A stretch of 34,531 bases of DNA from Oscillatoriales cyanobacterium (GTDB taxonomy: Bacteria > Cyanobacteriota > Cyanobacteriia > Cyanobacteriales > Geitlerinemataceae): positions 1 to 34,531 of the forward strand of contig RDYZ01000218.1 in assembly GCA_004293855.1 (NCBI GenBank). Direction: 5' to 3'. Position 1 is the first letter of the stretch. The number at the start of each line of letters is the position of its first letter. The notes beneath the pieces are model-generated. The model saw only the letters and a program-made list of their open reading frames with translations. It was not told where the DNA came from and did not search any database. Positions 26,026-33,790 of the stretch are shown one piece after another. Made by a program: the position numbers and the translations under genes.

Positions 26026-27177
26026 CTACCAGGGCAGTAGCTTTTTACTGAGTTTGGCGATCGCCTTGCCTGCCATATCGGAATAGCGAAGATCGCCGGA
26101 CAAAACCTGCGCCATAAGCTGATTGGCGATCGGCTTTTTGATGGCAACCTTGTAGGCCAAACCCGGCACACGATACAAAATTTGGCTGAGACGGGACGCC
26201 CAGGTAAAATCAGCACCCCAGGTTTGCTGAATGGTTTGGGTGTAGGTGGCGAGGGCGGTGGCGGCGCTGGCTGGGGTGCTGAGGGCAGCGGCGATCGCCT
26301 CGGCAGCTCGCAGACCACTATCGATCGCCGGACGGATGCCCTCTGCGGTGACCGGGTCGGCCAAGCCTGCCGCATCCCCCACAATCACGGCCCGATCGGT
26401 GTGGAGCGGTCGCTCACCTGACCACAGGGCGATCGGTCGTTGGCGAATGTCAGCGTGTTGGGCGTGCCAGCCGCGCGATCGGGTGTAGCTCAAGAGGCGA
26501 TCCATCAGTTGCGGGTCGTCTTTGCCTAAAAAACTGGCAGCTCCGATCGAAACGGTCGTGCGTTTCGGAAAACACCACAGCAAACCATTATCAATCTGAC
26601 CCAGGCCAAACTCAACGAGGGGCGGCTCATTGGGCGTGAGGGAAGGGGTTTCGACCTCCAGCATCGCGGCCCACCGTAGAACGGGACGCTGGCCTCCGAT
26701 CCAATGGGTCGCCTCACTACAAGCACCGTCGGCAACGATCGCATAACGTGCCGTCAGGGATGCAGCGTCGGTTTGGACAGTCCACACAGGTTCGCCCGAT
26801 CCGTGGCTTAAAGCGGCTCCGGTGGCCGTGGCGGGATACATGACGGCTCCGGCTTGCTGTGCCTGTTCGCGCAACAGGGCATCCAAGCGATCGCGTTGTA
26901 CCATCCACATGGCTTGGGCTGAGTCGAGCTGAATCGTGACCGGATCGCCATTGTTCCAGGTGTAGCGCACATCGCGTACGGTGTGGTCAATCACAGAGGT
27001 CAGATCAAAATCGAGCAGGCGAGCAACTCCTGGTGAAACCCCGCCCGTGCAACCGGTGGCACGGTGACAATGGCCTGCGATCGCGATGACACGATAGCCC
27101 GCACGAGCTAGCCCATAGGCAGCACTCGCACCTGCGGGGCCTGCTCCAAAAATTACGCAGTCGAACGTTTCGGTCAT
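26026..27177 (-). CDS. geranylgeranyl-reductase-family FAD-dependent oxidoreductase
   Basis: A 383-aa flavoprotein with the N-terminal dinucleotide-binding motif DCVIFGAGPAGASAAYGLARAGYRV and the second FAD motif RAVIVGDAAGLADPVTAEGI. The intermediate QRDRLDALLREQAQQAGA and YAIVADGACSEATHWIG fit the GGR/ChlP superfamily (also halogenases and lycopene cyclases). In this superfamily ChlP reduces the geranylgeranyl side chain of chlorophyll. The present protein is shorter and has GCTGGVSPG after the Rossmann fold, so it is more likely a paralogue with an unknown lipid or quinone substrate. Three ATGs cluster at the start (27195, 27180, 27177); MTETFDCVIFGAG is preferred. It lies 171 bp downstream of frr on the same strand, and its 3' end is 6 bp from the NYN stop. 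Confidence 0.8.
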   Translation of the reverse strand: MTETFDCVIFGAGPAGASAAYGLARAGYRVIAIAGHCHRATGCTGGVSPGVARLLDFDLTSVIDHTVRDVRYTWNNGDPVTIQLDSAQAMWMVQRDRLDALLREQAQQAGAVMYPATATGAALSHGSGEPVWTVQTDAASLTARYAIVADGACSEATHWIGGQRPVLRWAAMLEVETPSLTPNEPPLVEFGLGQIDNGLLWCFPKRTTVSIGAASFLGKDDPQLMDRLLSYTRSRGWHAQHADIRQRPIALWSGERPLHTDRAVIVGDAAGLADPVTAEGIRPAIDSGLRAAEAIAAALSTPASAATALATYTQTIQQTWGADFTWASRLSQILYRVPGLAYKVAIKKPIANQLMAQVLSGDLRYSDMAGKAIAKLSKKLLPW

Positions 27178-27348
27178 CATGAGGATTGAGAACAACAGGC
27201 TTCCACACTATAGGTCGAACATCCCAGAGACCCGTTCAGACACAAATCGCGCCGCCTGAGGCCGAGGGTCACCAGAACCCAAGACCCAAACGACGCGATC
27301 GTCAGATTCACGGGTATCATCCTTCGATCCCAGCTCATCTAGGCGGAT

Positions 27349-28738
<1,390 letters not shown>

Positions 28739-29596
28739 CTAACGCGCGACGAGTTGAGGAAAGGGATTGACCACTGCGCGACCGAAGACTTCGCAGGCAT
28801 TTCCCGGACTTTCGATCAGTTTGAGTTTATGGAGAGTGGCACCGAGATTGGCGATCGGCTCTTCGAGTAAATCGCGGATGTGGAGTGCGAAATTTTCGTC
28901 TGTGGGGACGATCGCTCCCTCGGCGAAGTACGGAATATCGGCGTTTAAAAAGGTGTGGTCGAAGGGTTCAGCCACGCGATCTTCAATCAGTTGCGTCAGC
29001 GCTCCGAGGTCAACGCTCATACCGGTGCGATCGTCCATTGTGCCGCGCACGGTCACTTCGAGGTGGTAGTTATGACCATGACCGTAGGGGCGGGCGCATT
29101 TACCGTACAGGCGATCGTTTTCGTCATCGCTCGCGCCGGGAATCGCCAGACGGTGCGCCGCGCTGAAGTGCGTCCGCAGCGACAGATAAACTTCGTTACC
29201 GTTGCCGTAGTAGTCCGCCCAGAGGTCGGGATGTTCAAATAGTTGAATCTGAACGATCGGCAAGTGGGGCGCGAGGCGTTGCCAAATCACTTTCGCGATA
29301 TGTTCTGTGGTCGGTAGCGTTTGCTGAAACTCCGGCCACACATCGTTTAGAAAGGAGAAATCGAGCGGTTCGGTTACTTCGCGCTTGATGTCGTGTTTGA
29401 TATCCGACAGGTTCAACACCATGCCGTACTCATCCAGTTGACCGGCCATCGAGACGAATAGCTCGTAGTTATGGCCGTGGCCGGGGGCGTTGGCGCAGCG
29501 TCCGAAGCGATCGCGGTTTTCGGCTTCGGTGAGTTCAGGCAGCCAGTAACGATGACTAGCGGAAAACTGGGCGCGGCGGTTGATGATACAGTCCAT
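28739..29596 (-). CDS. tandem-domain 6-pyruvoyl-tetrahydropterin synthase / QueD-like protein
   Basis: A 285-aa protein made of two PTPS-fold domains (about 1-130 and 135-285). Each retains the zinc ligands and the active-site Cys: H15, C34, H40 and H42 in the first, H148, C167, H173 and H175 in the second, within GRCANAPGHGHNY and GKCARPYGHGHNY. The catalytic Asp-His pair is present in the second domain (EPFDHTFLN) but reads EPLDFSFLN in the first, so His is replaced by Phe80. Single-domain relatives make 6-carboxytetrahydropterin for queuosine or 6-pyruvoyl-tetrahydropterin for pterin glycosides such as those of cyanobacteria; which applies here cannot be decided. The gene is alone, on the minus strand. 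A duplicated 51-bp element lies directly upstream of its start. Confidence 0.85.
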   Translation of the reverse strand: MDCIINRRAQFSASHRYWLPELTEAENRDRFGRCANAPGHGHNYELFVSMAGQLDEYGMVLNLSDIKHDIKREVTEPLDFSFLNDVWPEFQQTLPTTEHIAKVIWQRLAPHLPIVQIQLFEHPDLWADYYGNGNEVYLSLRTHFSAAHRLAIPGASDDENDRLYGKCARPYGHGHNYHLEVTVRGTMDDRTGMSVDLGALTQLIEDRVAEPFDHTFLNADIPYFAEGAIVPTDENFALHIRDLLEEPIANLGATLHKLKLIESPGNACEVFGRAVVNPFPQLVAR

Positions 29597-29615
29597 GGGT
29601 TTGGGGCGAGCCGAG

Positions 29616-29717
29616 AGGGTTTGTTAAGTTCTGTGACGTATTTGTATTGTAAGGGGGAGTGCGTCGAGGGTTTGTTAAGTTCTGTGACGTATTTGTATTG
29701 TAAGGGGGAGTGCGTCG
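29616..29717 (-). repeat. 51-bp tandem duplication upstream of the PTPS gene
   Basis: Two perfect, directly adjacent copies of a 51-bp unit, starting at 29616 and 29667, each containing TTTGTTAAGTTCTGTGA and GTAAGGGGGAGTGCGTC. A third, diverged copy occurs at 32191-32237. On the minus strand the unit includes CTTACAAT and AACTTAACAAA and ends 20 bp before the PTPS ATG, where a promoter or transcription-factor site would be. The period is a multiple of three, so spurious ORFs on both strands show a 17-residue repeat. Confidence 0.85.
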
Positions 29718-29821
29718 TGTCAGAGGATTTGAGCCGGATTAACGTGGCGCACGAACCCAGCCCGCTGCTTGTGCTTCCGCAGCTTTTTGGGAGCTGGGGC
29801 ATCGGTCATGAGGGAAGCTAA

Positions 29822-29856
29822 TCCGTATAAAATGCCAATTACGGAGATTATACGGA
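29822..29856. repeat. perfect 9-bp inverted repeat TCCGTATAA...TTATACGGA at the island edge
   Basis: The arms at 29822-29830 and 29848-29856 enclose 17 bp. It sits exactly where the base composition becomes AT-rich. It could be a recombinase/attachment-type site, an operator for the island genes, or a remnant of an element terminus. No second copy is seen at the right side of the island. Confidence 0.5.
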
Positions 29857-30055
29857 GAGTTTCCGCACAATCATTCCCATATAGAATGTTAGACGGATAA
29901 AATCTTAAGAGAAACCATATAGGGGTGATTGGGTAGAAAAAATACGTACAATTTGGGACTGGACGCTTCAGGCTTCCTGCAAGGACATATATAAACCCTT
30001 TGTGGAATATTAATAAACTTGTAAGTTTTTAGTTAGACAGAAAAAGAAGGCTCAA

Positions 30056-30265
30056 ATGACTCCAGAGAACGATCCAAATAACAGTAATATTCAAAATCCC
30101 ACAAACCCAGAAAAGATTGAACAGTCAACTCAAGTCTTGCTAGCTTTCATTACTTATCAATGGTCACAAGCCAAACAATCTGAAGATCAGCGAGTAGCCA
30201 TAACCAACTCTCTTCTAAGAGCTAATTACTCTGTTAGGAGGTTTTGGTATAGTTACAAGTACTAA
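30056..30265 (+). CDS. small hypothetical protein upstream of the AIPR gene (69 aa)
   Basis: No family is recognised. The ATG is preceded by AAGAAGG with good spacing, which supports translation. The protein has an Asn/Pro-rich polar N-terminus (residues 1-20), an amphipathic helical middle STQVLLAFITYQWSQAKQSEDQRVAITNSLLR, and a short basic/aromatic tail RRFWYSYKY. The gene is AT-rich like the AIPR gene that starts 56 bp later, so both probably arrived together and may be co-transcribed. Just after codon 55 the +1 frame is open and would give a hydrophobic glycine-containing segment (LITLLGGFGIVTS), so a frameshifted, originally longer membrane protein is possible. A regulator or antitoxin-like role for the neighbour is only a guess. 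Confidence 0.55.
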   Translation: MTPENDPNNSNIQNPTNPEKIEQSTQVLLAFITYQWSQAKQSEDQRVAITNSLLRANYSVRRFWYSYKY

Positions 30266-30321
30266 ATATACATCGTTAGATTTTCACAACTAGGAAGCAG
30301 AAATAATCAAAGAGGAAGGAA

Positions 30322-32040
30322 ATGGATAGAATCACCAAAAAACTTTTGCAGGATTTCCTAAAAGCACAAGAATTGGATGAGTGCGATGAGTCTAGCGATT
30401 TTGAGCTTTTCTGTAATTATTCTGTACTTGCTAACGAATACAATAAAACATTTGATGCTAAAGCCATCACTGTAGGTGCTGGCGCTGATACAGGAATTGA
30501 TGGCATAGCAATAATTGTAAATGGACACTTAGTTGAAGATACAGACGAAATAGACAGTTTACTGGAAACAAACGGATACTTAGAAGTAACATATCTGTTC
30601 ATTCAATCCAAAACCTCATGTAACTTTGATACCAAAGAAATGCATACGTTTTACTTTGGAGTAATTGATTTCTTTGCAGAGGAGCCAAAGTTAACTAGGA
30701 ATGATGATATTAAAAGGTTCTCAGAGCTTTCAGAGTATTTGTTAGAAAAAGCCTCTGATTTTAAAGATAATCCAATTTGTAAAACATTTTATATTACTAC
30801 AGGCGTCGTAAATAAAGACCAAAACATTACCGCTGCTGTTGATTACTCTACTAAAAACCTAGAAAACTATAAACTCTTTGAACGCGTTGAGGCTAAAGTG
30901 CTTGGCGCTCAAGAACTTGGCAAGCTTTATAGAAAAACGAAAAATCCGATATCTTCAAAATTCACATTCACCAACAAAATCAGCCTGCCTGACATAGAAG
31001 GTATTGATCAGTCCTTTTATGGAGTTCTTCCATTTTCGGAGTTTAGAAAGCTCTTAATTGATGACAATGGCAATATTCAATCCATATTTGATGATAATGT
31101 TCGAGATTTTCAGGGAATCGGAAACTTGGTTAATAGTAATATCAACGAAACTTTAAAGAGCGATAGACCCGACTTGTTTAGCGTATTAAATAATGGTGTA
31201 ACAATTGTTGCAGATTCCATAAAGACATCTGCGAATACTTTGACCATTACAGATTATCAAATTGTAAATGGCTGCCAAACAAGCAACGTTCTTTACGAAA
31301 ATCGGAACAATGAAAAAATCAATGATATAAATATACCGTTAAGATTAATTGTGACGACGGATGAGGATATTAAGGCGAAAATAACGGTTTCTACAAACAA
31401 TCAGACTGCCATTAAAAAAGAACAGTTGGCAGCTATGTCTGATTTTCAAAAAAATCTCCAACATTATTATTCTTCAATAAATGGAGAGGGGAAATTGTTC
31501 TACGAAAGAAGAGCTAAAGAATATAATTCAGACAGAAATATTGTTAAGAGAAAGATTATTACTATTGCTAATCAAATAAAATCCTTTTCAGCAATGTTTA
31601 GTAAAAATCCGCACATGGTAACCACTTATCTAGGTACACTAGTGAAAACCATGGGCAATCCTGGCTCAAAACTCTTTGAAAAAGACCATCAGTTTTCTCC
31701 ATATTACATGGCGGGTTTGGCTTTTTATAGATTAGATTCTTTGTTCAATAACGGAACGATAGATAAGAAGTATAAAAAGGTCCGGTTTTACATATTGATG
31801 CTTGTTCCCATGATTGCGTCTACTGACGATTTACCTCCTCTAAATAGCCAAAAAAAATGTGAGCGTTTCTGTAATCTCATAATTAACAAATTGAATGATG
31901 AAAATGTCTATTCAACTATATTTGCAGAGGCGGTAAAAGTAATTGATCGTTCGGGTGCCAATGTTGAAGATAAAGAAGCGTTAAAGTCTCGAGCTATGAC
32001 AGATCAAATTTTAGCTGCCTATAGCGGAGAGAAAATTTAA
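30322..32040 (+). CDS. AIPR-family (abortive infection/phage resistance) protein with Mrr-like N-terminal nuclease motif
   Basis: This 572-aa protein carries the AIPR core: NVRDFQGIGNLVNSNINETL, FSVLNNGVTIVADSI and ITDYQIVNGCQTSNVLYE, then STNNQTAIKKEQLAAMSDFQK. AIPR proteins occur in phage-defence loci and are implicated in abortive infection. The N-terminal 110 residues show GADTGIDGIAI (Asp60) followed by LEVTYLFIQSKTS (Glu88, Gln95, Lys97), which resembles the D...(E/Q)xK core of Mrr-type restriction endonucleases. A nuclease activity is therefore inferred, not proven. The ribosome-binding site AGAGGAAGGAA precedes the ATG closely. The gene is strikingly AT-rich, uses AAA/TTT/ATA-type codons and has no HIP1 site, unlike all genes to its left: strong evidence of transfer. 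No modification methylase accompanies it. Confidence 0.85.
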   Translation: MDRITKKLLQDFLKAQELDECDESSDFELFCNYSVLANEYNKTFDAKAITVGAGADTGIDGIAIIVNGHLVEDTDEIDSLLETNGYLEVTYLFIQSKTSCNFDTKEMHTFYFGVIDFFAEEPKLTRNDDIKRFSELSEYLLEKASDFKDNPICKTFYITTGVVNKDQNITAAVDYSTKNLENYKLFERVEAKVLGAQELGKLYRKTKNPISSKFTFTNKISLPDIEGIDQSFYGVLPFSEFRKLLIDDNGNIQSIFDDNVRDFQGIGNLVNSNINETLKSDRPDLFSVLNNGVTIVADSIKTSANTLTITDYQIVNGCQTSNVLYENRNNEKINDINIPLRLIVTTDEDIKAKITVSTNNQTAIKKEQLAAMSDFQKNLQHYYSSINGEGKLFYERRAKEYNSDRNIVKRKIITIANQIKSFSAMFSKNPHMVTTYLGTLVKTMGNPGSKLFEKDHQFSPYYMAGLAFYRLDSLFNNGTIDKKYKKVRFYILMLVPMIASTDDLPPLNSQKKCERFCNLIINKLNDENVYSTIFAEAVKVIDRSGANVEDKEALKSRAMTDQILAAYSGEKI

Positions 32041-32052
32041 CAAGCACATGTT

Positions 32053-32180
32053 TTTTACTCGTTCCCACGCTCGCGTGGGTAATGCAAGCCCCAGACGCTC
32101 TGCGTCGCGACCATAGACCATGATTCGCTGGACGCAGAGCGTCCAAACGGCATTCCCACGCAGAGCACAGGAACGATTAA
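32053..32180. mobile_element. MITE-like hairpin-rich repeat, copy 1
   Basis: About 128 bp of serial hairpins: CCCACGC-TC-GCGTGGG, GACGC-TCT-GCGTC and GGACGC-AGA-GCGTCC, plus a decayed last hairpin CCCACGCAGAGCACAGG. The ends TTACTCGTTCC and GGAACGATTAA form 11-bp terminal inverted repeats with one mismatch. It begins 12 bp after the AIPR stop and may also terminate that transcript. A second, nearly identical copy lies at 33791-33919 in the same orientation. No transposase is encoded. Confidence 0.8.
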
Positions 32181-32190
32181 GCCGGAAGCA

Positions 32191-32237
32191 TTTGTTAAGT
32201 TCTGTGAATCTCCTACATTGTAAAGGGGAGTGTGTCG
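32191..32237. repeat. diverged third copy of the 51-bp element
   Basis: Over 47 bp it aligns without gaps to the units at 29616/29667. TTTGTTAAGTTCTGTGA is identical, the next ten or so bases differ, and ATTGTAA(A/G)GGGGAGTG(T/C)GTCG is nearly identical. Conserved ends with a variable middle suggest two constrained blocks. It lies between MITE copy 1 and the DUF433 gene. Confidence 0.7.
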
Positions 32238-32311
32238 CGCTGGGGTGAAGCCGAGTTCAATGGGGCGGTTCTAAGCCATGATCGTGATAGTTGTGCTGGA
32301 GAGAGTTTGCG

Positions 32312-32629
32312 ATGAATGTTCGGTTGGTTGAATCGTTGGTTGAGGCGATCGCGTCGCTACCCGAGGATGAGTACACGCTGTTTCAGGTGGCGCTCGTCAC
32401 AAAAATGGTACGCAAGACGCCGGGTGTCGCGGGTGGTCATGCCTGCATTCGGAACACGCGGATTGCGGTATGGACATTGATTTCGTTCGCGCTGCAAGGA
32501 GCGAATGATACGGAATTGGCGTTGCATTTTCCGGGGTTGACTCAGTTTGATTTTGTGGCGGCGCGATCGTACTACGAGGCGAATCGGGCTGAGATTGACG
32601 CGGCGATCGCCTCGCATGATTGCGAGTAG
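32312..32629 (+). CDS. DUF433-domain protein, probable antitoxin of a DUF433/DUF5615 pair
   Basis: A 105-aa protein beginning MNVRLVESLVEAIASLPEDEYTLF. The DUF433 core is GVAGGHACIRNTRIAVWTLISFALQGANDTELALHFPGLTQFDFVAARSYYEANRAEID, a winged-helix/HTH-like fold with the conserved GGxxxIRxTRI(A/P)VW start and the late YYxANRxEID. It is normally encoded directly before a PIN-like DUF5615 protein, as here. The ORF-track TTG start at 32291 is rejected in favour of the ATG at 32312, with GGAG upstream. The N-terminal extension of about 30 residues before the DUF433 core is typical of cyanobacterial members. It is expected to bind and repress its own promoter and neutralise the neighbour; this is family-based inference. 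Confidence 0.85.
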   Translation: MNVRLVESLVEAIASLPEDEYTLFQVALVTKMVRKTPGVAGGHACIRNTRIAVWTLISFALQGANDTELALHFPGLTQFDFVAARSYYEANRAEIDAAIASHDCE

Positions 32630-32638
32630 GTGGGAGGA

Positions 32639-33040
32639 ATGTCCAGCGTGTTTCGGTTTTATGCCAACGAAAATTTATCGGCGCTTTTGGTCAAGGCTTT
32701 GCGCGATCGCGGCCATGATGTTTTAACTTCCTATGAGTCTGGTCGTGCCAATCAGCGCATCCCTGATGATGGGGTGCTACGCGATGCCACGATCGATGGG
32801 CGGTGTGTGGTGACGTTTAATCGAGATGATTTTGTGGCGCTTCATCGTGGCGGAATGGAACATGCAGGGATTGTCATTTGCAAGGACGATCGCGATTGTG
32901 AGGGGCAAGCGCAGATGTTGGAAGGTTGGTTGCGATCGCCAACGTGTTTAAACAATCGATGCTTACGGGTGCTGCGGCGTAATGAGCGAGGCAATAGCCA
33001 GCCGGTTTGGGTGATTCAGGAGTATGGGCGATCGGGATAG
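32639..33040 (+). CDS. DUF5615 PIN-like protein, probable toxin partner
   Basis: About 133 aa of the Mut7-C/PIN-like DUF5615 family: FRFYANENLSALLVKALRDRGHDVLTSYESG, then IPDDGVLRDATIDGRCVVTFNRDDFVALHRGG and HAGIVIC. Members are thought to be ribonuclease toxins paired with DUF433. The first acidic position, usually LADEN or YADEN, reads YANEN here, so the Asp expected to bind metal is Asn; the later DD and NRDDF acids remain. Start: GTG 32630 and ATG 32639 are in frame, and a GTG at 32648 gives MFRFYANEN with GGGAGG 10 bases upstream, which may be the true one. Only 9 bp separate it from the antitoxin stop (counting from ATG 32639), so the two are one transcript. Confidence 0.82.
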   Translation: MSSVFRFYANENLSALLVKALRDRGHDVLTSYESGRANQRIPDDGVLRDATIDGRCVVTFNRDDFVALHRGGMEHAGIVICKDDRDCEGQAQMLEGWLRSPTCLNNRCLRVLRRNERGNSQPVWVIQEYGRSG

Positions 33041-33047
33041 TCTTGAC

Positions 33048-33104
33048 ACGACGCTTTTACAGGACTACCTGGCTATGCCAGAGTGTCCCACCTCCAAGGA
33101 TTAT
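33048..33104 (+). pseudogene. remnant of a Uma2-family N-terminus
   Basis: In the frame of ORF 33024-33242, codons reading LLQDYLAMPECPTSKDY resemble LSLGDFLAMPETKPASEY at the start of the complete Uma2 gene on the opposite strand. DNA similarity is visible (GGACTACCTGGCTATGCCAGA versus GGACTTTTTGGCAATGCCAGA). The similarity ends after about 20 codons; the rest of the frame is antisense to the complete Uma2 gene. It looks like the beginning of a second Uma2 gene cut off by insertion or rearrangement. Confidence 0.45.
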
Positions 33105-33115
33105 CACCCTCAAAA

Positions 33116-33694
33116 CTACACCTTGAGCCAAGCAAAAACATCGCTTACAGATAGTTGCCAATCATCCAAACCCGCCATCACCGCCATCGGTTCCGCCGGA
33201 GTCCGATCGAGCAAGTACACCTTCGGTAAACCAGACGCCTGAAACACCGATACAGACTTCGCTTGCGTATCAATCAACCACCCCAACTCCGTCCCTTGGT
33301 TCAAACAAAAAATAATCTTCTCCATCACGATCGTGGCCGACTGATCCGGCGATAGAATCTCGATCGCCCAGTCCGGATAACGATCAAACCGATCCGCAAT
33401 TTCTCCGTCCTCATCCAGCGGCAAATTTTCCCAACGTATCACCGCAATATCTGGAACTAGCGATCGGCCTGCAAACGTGCAGCGTAACTCCGGCAGCGCA
33501 TAGGCAATCTTGTTTGGCTTTGCTTGCTGATTGATCGCTCTCGCAAGCTCAAATTGAACAACACTGTGCTTTCCTTTCGGCATTAACTTCTGAATCACCA
33601 TTCCATTGACATACTCACTGGCCGGTTTTGTTTCTGGCATTGCCAAAAAGTCCCCCAAGCTGAGAATGTTTCCTTGCGTTTTTGTCGCGACCAT
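33116..33694 (-). CDS. Uma2-family (DUF820) PD-(D/E)XK nuclease-like protein
   Basis: From the ATG at 33694 the protein has 192 aa, the normal family length. The pattern is LGDFLAMPETKPASEYVNGMVIQK, then HSVVQFELARAI, LVPDIAVIRW (central Asp), DWAIEILSPDQSATIVMEKIIFCLNQG (Glu and Lys in the core) and TELGWLIDTQAKSVSVFQ. Uma2 proteins are abundant in cyanobacteria and predicted to be restriction-endonuclease-fold proteins; their biological role is unresolved. The family's usual Y...GVxEYW is F...GTELGW here. The ORF track extends the start to 33949 through the MITE copy, which is rejected. Three ACGTGA repeats lie upstream of this start. It sits tail-to-tail with the DUF5615 gene and inside the repeat-bracketed segment. 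Confidence 0.85.
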   Translation of the reverse strand: MVATKTQGNILSLGDFLAMPETKPASEYVNGMVIQKLMPKGKHSVVQFELARAINQQAKPNKIAYALPELRCTFAGRSLVPDIAVIRWENLPLDEDGEIADRFDRYPDWAIEILSPDQSATIVMEKIIFCLNQGTELGWLIDTQAKSVSVFQASGLPKVYLLDRTPAEPMAVMAGLDDWQLSVSDVFAWLKV

Positions 33695-33709
33695 ATTGAA
33701 GTTCGTAGT

Positions 33710-33748
33710 ACGTGATATTTCAGTACAGAAACGTGACATCTGACGTGA
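33710..33748 (-). promoter_or_regulatory. three direct ACGTGA repeats upstream of the Uma2 gene
   Basis: ACGTGA occurs at 33710-33715, 33731-33736 and 33743-33748, all in one orientation (TCACGT on the gene's strand), with spacings of 21 and 12 bp. An imperfect palindrome TTTACCTTAAGTGTAAA follows at 33750-33766. Position 16-72 bp before the ATG fits operator or activator sites. Confidence 0.4.
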
Positions 33749-33790
33749 ATTTACCTTAAGTGTAAATCTGGCGATCATAATAAAGGATTC

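Larger units (their letters stand above)
29597..30055. other. intergenic region spanning the transition from GC-rich backbone to AT-rich island
   Basis: About 460 bp. It contains the 51-bp tandem duplication (29616-29717), a 34-codon open stretch beginning GTG at 29718 with no recognisable similarity, the inverted repeat at 29822-29856, and then AT-rich promoter-like DNA leading to the small gene at 30056. The composition changes abruptly near 29820. Confidence 0.5.

Noticed and set aside
29616-29717. Possible CRISPR-like array
   Set aside because: Two units abut with no spacers and there are no cas genes; it is a simple tandem duplication.
29471-29821. 116-codon plus-strand and 129-codon minus-strand ORFs with a 17-residue internal repeat
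   Set aside because: The repeats are merely translations of the 51-bp non-coding duplication, whose length is a multiple of three; most of the remaining frame is antisense or out-of-frame PTPS gene.
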